Shown here: positions 25,868 to 34,190 of the stretch, in pieces
Layout: each line of letters begins with the position of its first letter
How positions within the stretch are numbered: the stretch's first letter is position 1
Assembly (NCBI RefSeq): GCF_000686605.1
Contig: NZ_JMLC01000005.1
Location: forward strand, 1 to 64,000
Length of the DNA stretch: 64,000 bases
Direction: 5' to 3'
DNA from: Streptococcus sobrinus DSM 20742 = ATCC 33478
GTDB taxonomy: Bacteria; Bacillota; Bacilli; Lactobacillales; Streptococcaceae
Notes under the pieces: model-generated
The model's database searches: none
What the model was told of the DNA's origin: nothing
The model's input: the letters and a program-made list of their open reading frames with translations, nothing else
Translations under genes and position numbers: made by a program

Positions 25868-26022
25868 TATACTAATGAAAATCAAGATTTACCAAGGCAA
25901 CGAAGTACAGACAGCTTTAAAGGTCTGGGAGACCTTTTGAAGTTGGAAATGGTGGAAACTTTGCTTTCCTCAGCAGAAACGGCAAAGTGAGTTAACGAAG
26001 GGAAATTTTGATTTTCGAAGGC
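25868..26022 (+). repeat. BOX-like intergenic repeat
   Basis: About 155 bp. The left end TATACTAATGAAAATCAAGA and right end TTTTGATTTTCGAAGG form terminal inverted repeats like those of pneumococcal BOX elements. The middle contains the palindrome AAAGGTCTGGGAGACCTTTT, also found inside the long repeat at 59552-59576, and GGCAAAGTGAGTTAACGAAG, found again at 22842. It lies between the divergent pepA and DUF4651 genes. Confidence 0.7.
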
Positions 26023-26110
26023 TCTTAGTCTTATTTTAGCATAAAGCTAGCCATATGGCTGTCTCGCCTTGATTTTCTGTCTGTCGCCAAAGCCTTCTAT
26101 TTATGATAAA

Positions 26111-26410
26111 ATGAAAGACATGAAAAATAAGAAATTACTGCTGGCTGCCAGTCTGGCGGGTCTAGCAGGCCTAACAGCTCTAGGCTATGGTCTACAAGCA
26201 AAACTGGCCGACCGCAGGCAGGCCAAAATTTTGGCTGAAATCAGGGCTTATTTCAGCCAGATGGGGGACATTCAGGTTCTCTATATCAAGGATTACGAGA
26301 GCCAGGGGTCCAGTCTGTCAGGTGGTCTGGTCTTTGAAGATGGTCGTGTCCTTGATTTTGCCTATGATGCTGGCGATATTTTTTACAGTGAGGGTGATGC
26401 AGATGCTTAA
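26111..26410 (+). CDS. DUF4651-like small membrane-anchored protein
   Basis: A protein of about 99 residues. An N-terminal hydrophobic segment (LLLAASLAGLAGLTALGYGL) is followed by a soluble domain with GDIQVLYIKDYES and a C-terminal acidic end. It is a streptococcal protein of unknown function, always close to a thioredoxin in the genomes I recall. The start is ATG 26111 or 26120; no strong ribosome site is seen. It overlaps the thioredoxin start by 8 nt. Confidence 0.75.
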   Translation: MKDMKNKKLLLAASLAGLAGLTALGYGLQAKLADRRQAKILAEIRAYFSQMGDIQVLYIKDYESQGSSLSGGLVFEDGRVLDFAYDAGDIFYSEGDADA

Positions 26411-26720
26411 ACCAGACACTTATGAAGAATTAGCTACCTATTTGGAGCGAGAAGGCCGGATTGTCTTCTTGTTTACAGCGGACTGGTGCCCCGATTGTCA
26501 ATTTCTCTATCCCTTCTTGGATGAGCTAGAGGCTAACAATCCAAGTCTGACCTTTGTCCAAGTGGACCGGGATGATTTTATGCTCCTGGCCCAGAAGTGG
26601 GATATTTTCGGCATTCCCAGTCTCATTGTCGTGGAAAATGGTCGGGAAATTGGCCGTCTGGTCAATAAACGCCGCAAGACCAAGGAAGAAATTAACCGCT
26701 TTTTAGCAGGATTAGAATAA
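26403..26720 (+). CDS. Thioredoxin-family protein
   Basis: A 105-residue thioredoxin fold with the active-site motif ADWCPDCQF (Cys about 27 and 30) and the cis-Pro in FGIPSLIVV. It is a short, stand-alone cytosolic form, probably reducing a specific partner rather than the main TrxA. GAGGG precedes the ATG at 26403. It is co-transcribed with the DUF4651 gene upstream and ytpR downstream. Confidence 0.88.
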   Translation: MLKPDTYEELATYLEREGRIVFLFTADWCPDCQFLYPFLDELEANNPSLTFVQVDRDDFMLLAQKWDIFGIPSLIVVENGREIGRLVNKRRKTKEEINRFLAGLE

Positions 26721-26741
26721 AAAGAAGGAAGTCGCATCGCC

Positions 26742-27368
26742 ATGATTTTTGCCTACAATAAAGAACAAGTCGGAGATGTCCTCATGGTCATCCTCCAAGA
26801 TAGCAAGCCAATCGCCCGTCAAGTTGAGCGGAAAGGCAAGGTTGCCCGTGTTTATGCTGAAAAAGACGGTCGCACTCTGGCTTGGAATATTTTTGATGCC
26901 TCTAGCCTAATTGATTTGACGGGGAATGGTCAAGTTTTCCCTAGCGATAAGGATCTAGAGATTATCAATCAGGAATTGGCCCAGGAAGGCTTTGAGGAAA
27001 GGCTAGAAGCTACCCCAAATCCAGTCTTTGTCGTCGGTCAGATTAAGGAAATGGAAGCTCATCCAGACAGCGACCACCTCAATATCTGTCAGGTGGCTAT
27101 TGGTCCAGGCCGGACCATTCAAATCGTGGCCGGAGCTCCCAACGCTGCTGTCGGACTCAAGACTATCGTGGCCTTGCCAGGTGCCATGATACCTAGTGGC
27201 AGCCTGATTTTCCCAGGCAAGCTCCGCGGTGTTGACAGCTATGGCATGATGTGTGCCCCCCGCGAATTAGACCTGCCCAATGCTCCCCAGAAGCGAGGCA
27301 TTATCGAGCTAGATGATGCAGCCGTTGTTGGAGAGGCCTTCAATCCCGCCAAACATTGGCAAGGCTAA
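26742..27368 (+). CDS. ytpR: YtpR-type tRNA-binding domain protein
   Basis: A 208-residue protein. An N-terminal DUF4479-like domain (about 1-85) precedes an EMAP/Trbp111-type tRNA-binding OB fold (about 92-205) with KEMEAHPDSDHLNICQV, VAGAPNAAVGLKTIVALPGA and YGMMCAPRELDL. It resembles the N-terminal part of PheT but without the synthetase. It likely binds tRNA; its biological task is not known. Confidence 0.9.
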   Translation: MIFAYNKEQVGDVLMVILQDSKPIARQVERKGKVARVYAEKDGRTLAWNIFDASSLIDLTGNGQVFPSDKDLEIINQELAQEGFEERLEATPNPVFVVGQIKEMEAHPDSDHLNICQVAIGPGRTIQIVAGAPNAAVGLKTIVALPGAMIPSGSLIFPGKLRGVDSYGMMCAPRELDLPNAPQKRGIIELDDAAVVGEAFNPAKHWQG

Positions 27369-27451
27369 GGTTAGCCAAGCCTTCTATTCGCTAGAAAAAT
27401 CTATAGAATTCAGAGGAAAAACAGAAAATTTTTCCTTTTTTTGTCTCCTTT

Positions 27452-27459
27452 TACGAATA
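27452..27459 (+). promoter_or_regulatory. ComX (SigX) box
   Basis: TACGAATA, the exact cin/com-box of streptococcal late competence promoters, lies 21 nt before the ssbB start behind a T-rich tract. No TTGACA/TATAAT pair is evident. Confidence 0.9.
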
Positions 27460-27480
27460 TAAAAGTAAGGAGGTGAACCT

Positions 27481-27876
27481 ATGTATAACAAAGTCATTCT
27501 TATCGGTCGTTTGACAGCAGCTCCCGAGATGGTTAAAACACCCTCGAATAAATCTGTTACTCACATTACTCTAGCGGTTAATCGCCGTTTTAAAACTCAG
27601 GATGGCGAGCGGCAGGCTGACTTTGTCAATGTTGTTTTCTGGGGCAAGTTGGCTGAAAGCCTAGTTTCTTATGCCGGCAAGGGCAGTTTGGTTTCCTTAG
27701 ATGGGGAAATTAGAACCCGCCACTACGAAAAGGATGGCCAGACCCACTATGTAACTGAAATCCTAGCCCAGTCCTTCCAGCTGCTAGAAAGCCGTGCCCA
27801 ACGTGCCCTGAGGGAAAACAATGGAGCCAGTGACCTAACCGACCTAGTCCTCGAAGAAGAGGAACTCCCTTTCTAA
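27481..27876 (+). CDS. ssbB: Competence-type single-stranded DNA-binding protein
   Basis: A 131-residue SSB that coats incoming DNA during transformation. Begins MYNKVILIGRLTAAPEM, the OB-fold start, contains NRRFKTQDGERQADFVNVVFWGK, and ends in the short acidic EEEELPF tail that recruits partner proteins. The length, short linker and the ComX box place it as SsbB/CilA rather than the house-keeping SsbA. AAGGAGG lies 7 nt before the ATG. Confidence 0.95.
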   Translation: MYNKVILIGRLTAAPEMVKTPSNKSVTHITLAVNRRFKTQDGERQADFVNVVFWGKLAESLVSYAGKGSLVSLDGEIRTRHYEKDGQTHYVTEILAQSFQLLESRAQRALRENNGASDLTDLVLEEEELPF

Positions 27877-27936
27877 CATCCATTTTCTTTGTCCAATGTG
27901 ATTCCCACTTCCCACAAGAAATCACATGAAAATTAG

Positions 27937-27973
27937 TCACCTGAGTTTGTCCATCGCTTGGGTGATTTTTGCT
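27937..27973 (+). terminator. ssbB terminator
   Basis: TCACCTGAG (27937-27945) / CTTGGGTGA (27957-27965) followed by TTTTTGCTTTT. Confidence 0.8.
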
Positions 27974-27988
27974 TTTCTCTAAAAAACT

Positions 27989-28383
27989 AATACTCATTAA
28001 TCTTCAAAACTTTTAGCTGACGTCTCTGGCCTTGTTTAATCTTGTTAAAAAGGCACAAGATCCTAGCAAATGACGTAAGGATAGAGAGATACTTTCGCCA
28101 AAGTGGCATTATTAGCGACAACTGTCTTGTCGCTAATAACGGAAATTTTCGAGACAGTGGCTCGAAAATTAGCAATGAAACTCTGGAGGAGTTTGCTTGC
28201 GTCCGCACTTTTAAACGACATTCCATTTTCAAAATCGATATTATTTTGGAAATGAAAGAGTAAGGTGGCTAGGTAAGTCGCCATAGCGATTACCGTAGTT
28301 CATCAGTGATTTTTAATCTCTGATGAACTTGCTGCGTTAGAAAGTATCAAAATTGAAAGTTTTGATATTTGTTGAGTATAAAA
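27989..28383 (+). repeat. Modular intergenic repeat, short form (copy B)
   Basis: A 395-bp element with ends AATACTCATTAATCTTCAAAAC and GTTTTGATATTTGTTGAGTATA. It has the same internal modules as copy A except for the 300-bp insert, which is absent between GAAATTTTCGAG and AAACTCTGGAGGAGTTTG. Its hairpins differ from copy A on both arms: TTAGCGAC/GTCGCTAA, and CCATTTTCAAAAT/ATTTTGGAAATG. Confidence 0.85.
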
Positions 28384-28670
28384 GTGCCTATTGAAGAGAG
28401 ACTGTTGGTAAAAAATAACCTTTAACTGACTAACCGTCAGCAGTGATGATTGCCTGACTAGCTCCTCCTTAAGCCCATAAAGTTGCTAAAATCGACCAAC
28501 TTTATGGGGTAGGACACGAAACCGCAGATAATCCTTAGCTAGGGCAAAATGAGTTAACTAGGAATTTCTACCTGTCATCCCTAAATCCTAGCTACTATCC
28601 TGTGGGCAATGGGGTTTGACCACATACCCTTTCTTCTTAATTTCATAGTGAAGGAAAACAAAACCTAGAA
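28384..28670. other. Intergenic gap after copy B
   Basis: No ORF supported. A hairpin CCATAAAGTTG...CAACTTTATGG (about 28478-28513) is the only strong structure. GCAAAATGAGTTAACTA (about 28543-28559) recalls part of the BOX-like repeat at 25980-25996. Confidence 0.4.
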
Positions 28671-28675
28671 AATGT

Positions 28676-28681
28676 TATAAT
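28676..28681 (+). promoter_or_regulatory. Extended -10 of the HAD phosphatase gene
   Basis: TGT followed by TATAAT at 28676-28681; a leader of about 25 nt with CAAGGAG before the ATG. Confidence 0.6.
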
Positions 28682-28711
28682 GAAGGTAATTTAGGTCAAG
28701 GAGAAAAACTC

Positions 28712-29506
28712 ATGCAAATTATTTTCAGTGACATAGATGGGACTCTGCTTAATCAGGAACATCAGGTGACTCGGGCAACGGCAAGAGCCATCAAGGCATG
28801 CGTAGATAAGGGACTATATTTTGTCCCCATCTCAGCTCGGATGCCGGAGGCTATTCGCCCAATTATTGATGAGATTGGTATCCCCAGCCCCATCATCGCC
28901 TATAATGGGGCCCTGATTCAGGCCCAGGATGGTACGGTTGTCGATAGCAAGATTATGGCCATGACTGAGGTCCTCTCGGTCTGCCATACCATTGAAAAGT
29001 TAGGCCAAGATCTAGCTTGGAATATCTATAGTTACAAGGCTTGGTATTCTTCCCAACAGGCCCACAATTTGGTTCACAATGAAGAAGTGGTCGTTGGCCT
29101 CAAGTCTCAGATTGCCGACCTGGACCAGTTGGCTAGCCTCAAGGAGGCCCACAAGGTCTTGGTTATGTGTCCGCCTGAGCGGACTGAGCAAGTCTTGCAG
29201 GCGCTAAAAGAAGACTATCCTGACCTGTCCATTGCCAAATCCCTCCCTCATCTGATTGAGGTCATGGCGACAGGTATTGACAAGGGTCAGGCTGTTAAGG
29301 CTCTTGCGGACTACTATTATGTGCCAATTTCTGAAACCATAGCCTTTGGCGATAACTATAATGACTTGGAAATGTTGGAGACCGTCGGTCAAGGTATCCT
29401 TATGGGCAATGCCCCTCAGGCCCTACAGGAAAGAATCGGAAAAGTCACGCTCGACCACAACCACGATGGCATCGCTCAGGTCTTAGAAAAAGAAATTCTC
29501 AAGTAA
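28712..29506 (+). CDS. Cof-type HAD-superfamily phosphatase
   Basis: A 264-residue HAD-IIB hydrolase. FSDIDGTLL (nucleophile Asp and acid/base Asp, residues 5-13), ISARMPEAI, the GIDKGQAVKAL Lys motif and FGDNYNDLEML (metal Asp) are in order, with the C2-type cap between. The substrate is probably a sugar phosphate or a flavin/pyridoxal phosphate; it cannot be fixed. A single gene with its own extended -10 promoter. Confidence 0.92.
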   Translation: MQIIFSDIDGTLLNQEHQVTRATARAIKACVDKGLYFVPISARMPEAIRPIIDEIGIPSPIIAYNGALIQAQDGTVVDSKIMAMTEVLSVCHTIEKLGQDLAWNIYSYKAWYSSQQAHNLVHNEEVVVGLKSQIADLDQLASLKEAHKVLVMCPPERTEQVLQALKEDYPDLSIAKSLPHLIEVMATGIDKGQAVKALADYYYVPISETIAFGDNYNDLEMLETVGQGILMGNAPQALQERIGKVTLDHNHDGIAQVLEKEILK

Positions 29507-29625
29507 AAACTTGCCAGAGCTTGCCTTTGCAAAAATTAAGATCAGCCTCGCCATTAGAGACCTTCCTAGCCTTCCTTATCAGGTTAGTGATTTCCCTACC
29601 TAAGTAATTTAGAAAACTCTACGCG

Positions 29626-29885
29626 AATACTAAGTTAAAATCAAAATCTGACATTGTTTTCAAGTAGAAAAACTTTGTTGCGGGTTAATCTGCAAACGAA
29701 GTGAGCACAAACTGATATTTTCGCCGTAGTGGAATTTTCAGTGATAACAGAGGTATCACTGAAAACGGGGTTTTTGGGACTTGGGCTCAATCTTAAGAAT
29801 GAAACTCTCAAAAAGAGTTTGCTTCCGTCCGCACTACTGTAAGAAAATATCAAAAATCGGATTTTGAAGTTTGATATGTATAAAA
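29626..29885 (+). repeat. Modular intergenic repeat, smallest full form (copy C)
   Basis: A 260-bp element. It starts AATACTAAGTTAAAATCAAA and ends GTTTGATATGTATAAA. It keeps TATTTTCGCCGTAGTGG, the first hairpin with wholly different but complementary arms (TTTTCAGTGATA/TATCACTGAAAA), and AAACTCTCAAAAAGAGTTTG followed by CTTCCGTCCGCAC. It lacks the 300-bp insert, the AGGTAAGTCGC module and the long GTTCATCAG hairpin. It ends 13 bp before the CtsR box of groESL. Confidence 0.8.
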
Positions 29886-29897
29886 TAGAGTTTTTTT

Positions 29898-29926
29898 CTT
29901 GACTAATTTTGACCAAATGATAGAAT
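29898..29926 (+). promoter_or_regulatory. groESL promoter with CtsR box
   Basis: TTGACT (29899-29904), a 16-nt spacer and TAGAAT (29921-29926). The tandem heptads CTTGACT-AAT-TTTGACC (29898-29914) fit the CtsR operator (inverse of GGTCAAA-N3-GTCAAA) and cover the -35. Confidence 0.75.
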
Positions 29927-29937
29927 AATAACTGTAG

Positions 29938-29964
29938 CTAGCACTCGGATGATTAAAGTGCTAA
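29938..29964 (+). promoter_or_regulatory. CIRCE element (HrcA operator)
   Basis: CTAGCACTC-N9-AAGTGCTAA, differing from the consensus TTAGCACTC-N9-GAGTGCTAA at one base on each arm. With the CtsR box it indicates dual heat-shock repression, as known for streptococcal groE. Confidence 0.92.
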
Positions 29965-29986
29965 AAAATCTTTTGGAGGTATGGTA

Positions 29987-30271
29987 ATGTTAAAACCTTT
30001 AAGCGATCGTATCGTTGTAAAATTTGAAGAAGTAGAAGAGACCACAGCTAGTGGTTTTGTATTGGCGGGTAGCTCCCACGAAGCGACTAAGGCAGCCACT
30101 GTTTTGGCAGTCGGTCCTGGTAGTCGAACCCTGCATGGGGACCTGATTGCTCCAAGCGTTGCCCAAGGCGATAAGGTTTTGGTCGAAAATGGTGCTGGTC
30201 TTGATGTCAAAGATGGTGACGACAAGTTTTCTATCATCCGTGAAGCTGACATTTTGGCTGTGCTTGACTAA
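29987..30271 (+). CDS. groES: Co-chaperonin GroES
   Basis: A 94-residue lid of the GroEL folding chamber. It begins [15 protein letters not shown] and keeps the mobile loop ([15 protein letters not shown]) and the roof region. The ATG at 29987 sits 6 nt after GGAGGT; the in-frame ATG at 29981 directly abuts the ribosome site and is unlikely. First gene of the heat-shock operon; groEL follows after 218 nt with no obvious terminator. Confidence 0.96.
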   Translation: MLKPLSDRIVVKFEEVEETTASGFVLAGSSHEATKAATVLAVGPGSRTLHGDLIAPSVAQGDKVLVENGAGLDVKDGDDKFSIIREADILAVLD

Positions 30272-30489
30272 ATTAGAAGCAAGCTCAGCTCAAGCAAAAG
30301 GTCAGTCTGCTTCTTAATGACTGACTAGAAAAATTTCTTGGTTTAGCTGGCCTAGCAGGATATGCTAGGTCTAGGATAACCCTAGCTTCTTCTTGCAAAG
30401 GACGAATTTGAGCTCCAAGTTGGAATCAAATTGCCCTTGTGAAGCCGCTAATCCAAGCAAGAGATAGATAAGAAAGACAGGTAAAATAA

Positions 30490-32115
<1,626 letters not shown>

Positions 32116-32154
32116 TAGGATAAGTAAAACTGGGTGCTAAAGGCACCTGTTTTA

Positions 32155-32242
32155 CAACGGTAGCCCCGATGGTGGGCTACCTAATCCTACCACTAATTCA
32201 AAGGACGAAGTATTATCGACTTCGTCCTTTTCATGTCGTGTC
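32155..32242 (+). repeat. Twin-hairpin 3' repeat (copy 2)
   Basis: CAACGGTAGCC...GGGCTACC forms a first hairpin and AAGGACGAAG...CTTCGTCCTTTT a second, 40 nt after the groEL stop. Same order and flanks as 22629-22719. The second hairpin with T-run is a good candidate terminator for groESL. Confidence 0.6.
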
Positions 32243-32316
32243 CAATAAATTTAAGGGCGGCACTAAGGCCTAGGGATATCTGGCCAGCCCTTTGCTTGAT
32301 TCAAGAGAATAATAAA

Positions 32317-32347
32317 AGAGGAAATCCAATCGGATTGCCTCTTTTTC
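32317..32347 (+). terminator. Strong terminator between groEL and the DUF975 pseudogene
   Basis: AGAGGAAATCC (32317-32327) / GGATTGCCTCT (32332-32342) and a T-run; an A-run on the other side makes it usable from both strands. Confidence 0.8.
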
Positions 32348-32371
32348 GTGTCTTAATATGAGAGTATTACT

Positions 32372-33078
32372 TTAATCAGCTAATGCTTCTGGATTTTGAG
32401 CGACTAGGTTGCGGTAGAATTCCGCACGCGTTGTTTGCATGTAAGGATGGAGCCAAAGATAACCGATACCAAAGGTCAAACTTGCCAGGATAATCCAACC
32501 CAGGAAGCTGAGGTCCAGAACGAAGAGGCCCCATTATGGCCATCCATCAGACGGCGAGATTTAGTGATGGCTTCAGTGGCCGATAGGTTCTTGCCTTGAC
32601 GCTTAAGGTCATCGACAATATAGGTGGACATAGCATAAGAGTAGGTTTTGATGATTCCTGGAATAAAGAAGAGCAGGCCCCAAAGAACTATGAAAATATA
32701 TTGAAGAATCCAATTCAATAGGAATGCTCAAATACGACCTTCTGTAAAGCCTGCAAAAGTACTAGCAATGACATTTTCATCCTTACGATTATCAATAAAG
32801 TGAAGGAAACCAAGTGTAGCACTGGAAGCGATCAGCCCTAGAGTGAAGCCTCCTGCGCCAGTGAAAGGTGAGGTATGGAAGGTAAAGCGGAAGCTATCAG
32901 TCGTATTGGTTGTCGCATCATAATTAGTGACCCACTCTGCTGATGTTAAGATACTATGAATAATATCTAATTGAAGTAGGAACTGGATGAGCCAAACGAC
33001 GGCAACAACTCCCACAGCCCATTTCCAATTACCAGAAAGTTTTTGTTTAGCTCTAGCTTTCAATTCACTGCGTGTCAT
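32372..33078 (-). pseudogene. Inactivated DUF975 membrane protein gene
   Basis: The intact ancestor would be about 235 residues: MTRSELKARAKQKLSGNWKW at the start, several membrane helices, and RAEFYRNLVAQNPEALAD at the end. Two lesions are visible. An in-frame TGA stands where Trp is likely (GRI-stop-AFLLNWILQ, about 32728). A base is missing in GGCCATAATGG (about 32540), shifting the frame before GLFVLDLSFLGWIILA. A paralogue with intact frame lies at 57579-58868. The start is ATG 33078 behind AAGGAG. Confidence 0.88.
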
Positions 33079-33249
33079 AATCTTTCTCCTTTTTATTGTT
33101 AATGTGAAATGCTGACACAATAATGCTCTAAGGTTTTGTCTAATTGAACTACTTCCTTACTACAATAAGTATAATTATTTTCTGAAAATTGTAAAGCTCT
33201 AAATTAAAAATTTAATAATATTCTGCTCATAAGCTTAAAAAGCCCCACC

Positions 33250-34122
33250 CTATTTAGGCAAGCCTTTTTCAAAACTAGTTGATTGAGCCTTAATAATGAC
33301 TTTTTCTCTGGTGAAAGGGTGGATAAAACTGAGTTGGTGGGCGTGGAGCATGAGGCGCCTGGCAGGGACCTTACTATAAAGGGGATCACCGATAATGGGG
33401 TGGCCGTGATGGGCTAGGTGGACCCGGATTTGGTGGGTGCGACCGGTTTCCAGTTGACAGTTAACCAGACTGGATGGTCCCTTAGGGCCAGAAAATTCCT
33501 TGAATCTGCGGACATGGGTGATGGCCGCTTTCCCCTTTGCTGTCACTAGGCGTTTCTTGCGGTCATGGCGGTCTCGGCCAATCTTATCGCGGTAAGTGCT
33601 GGTTCTGTTTGTTAGCCTCCCTTGTACCAGGGCCCAGTATTGTCGAGAAATTTTCTTGTCTTCTAAGAGGTGATTAAGGATGGGGAGGACAAAGGGATTC
33701 TTAGCCAAAAGGACTAGACCGCTGGTTTCCCTGTCCAGCCGGTGGACCACATAGCAGGCCTGTCCCACGTAGGCCGAAACATGGTTAAGGAGGGCGATTT
33801 CACCAGGCTGGTTGGCATGTGTCTTCATGCCTTCAGGTTTGTTAACGATGATAAGATGCTGATCCTCATAGAGGCAGTCCACCAGCTCCGCTTGACCAAA
33901 GGGAACGGCCTTCTTAGGATAATCGTCTTCATCGAAAAGGAGTGTAAGCTCATCACCGGCTCTGACGGGATTTTGCCAGCTACAAGTCTGTCCATTTAGC
34001 AGGAGGTGTCTCTTGCTTCTTAGGAAATGTCGAATTTTTTTGGGGACTAGCCATTGCCTTTCTAGGAGCTCCTCAACTGTCATTTCAGCAAAGGAGCTGG
34101 GGATTGGAATTTGGAATTTCAT
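33250..34122 (-). CDS. RluA/RluD-family pseudouridine synthase
   Basis: A 290-residue RNA pseudouridine synthase. The catalytic motif HRLDRETSGLVLLAKN (Asp about residue 132), LETGRTHQIRVHLAHHGHPI and GDPLYS are all present. The N-terminus resembles a partial S4 RNA-binding domain. The target (23S rRNA or tRNA site) cannot be read from sequence. It is transcribed divergently from pbp2A with about 68 bp between the starts. Confidence 0.92.
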   Translation of the reverse strand: MKFQIPIPSSFAEMTVEELLERQWLVPKKIRHFLRSKRHLLLNGQTCSWQNPVRAGDELTLLFDEDDYPKKAVPFGQAELVDCLYEDQHLIIVNKPEGMKTHANQPGEIALLNHVSAYVGQACYVVHRLDRETSGLVLLAKNPFVLPILNHLLEDKKISRQYWALVQGRLTNRTSTYRDKIGRDRHDRKKRLVTAKGKAAITHVRRFKEFSGPKGPSSLVNCQLETGRTHQIRVHLAHHGHPIIGDPLYSKVPARRLMLHAHQLSFIHPFTREKVIIKAQSTSFEKGLPK

Positions 34123-34175
34123 GCCTTTGATTTTAGCACAAATCAGGGTTTCTCTCTAGGTTTTTGGAAGAAACT

Positions 34176-34184
34176 TGCTATAAT
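34176..34184 (+). promoter_or_regulatory. Extended -10 directly before pbp2A
   Basis: TGC-TATAAT (TATAAT at 34179-34184). Only six bases separate it from the ATG at 34191, so the normal +1 would fall on or next to the start codon, giving a leaderless mRNA. Confidence 0.6.
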
Positions 34185-34190
34185 AGGGCT

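Noticed and set aside
26187..26402. Extended N-terminus for the thioredoxin gene
   Set aside because: The upstream frame overlaps the DUF4651 gene; the family begins at MLKP behind GAGGG.
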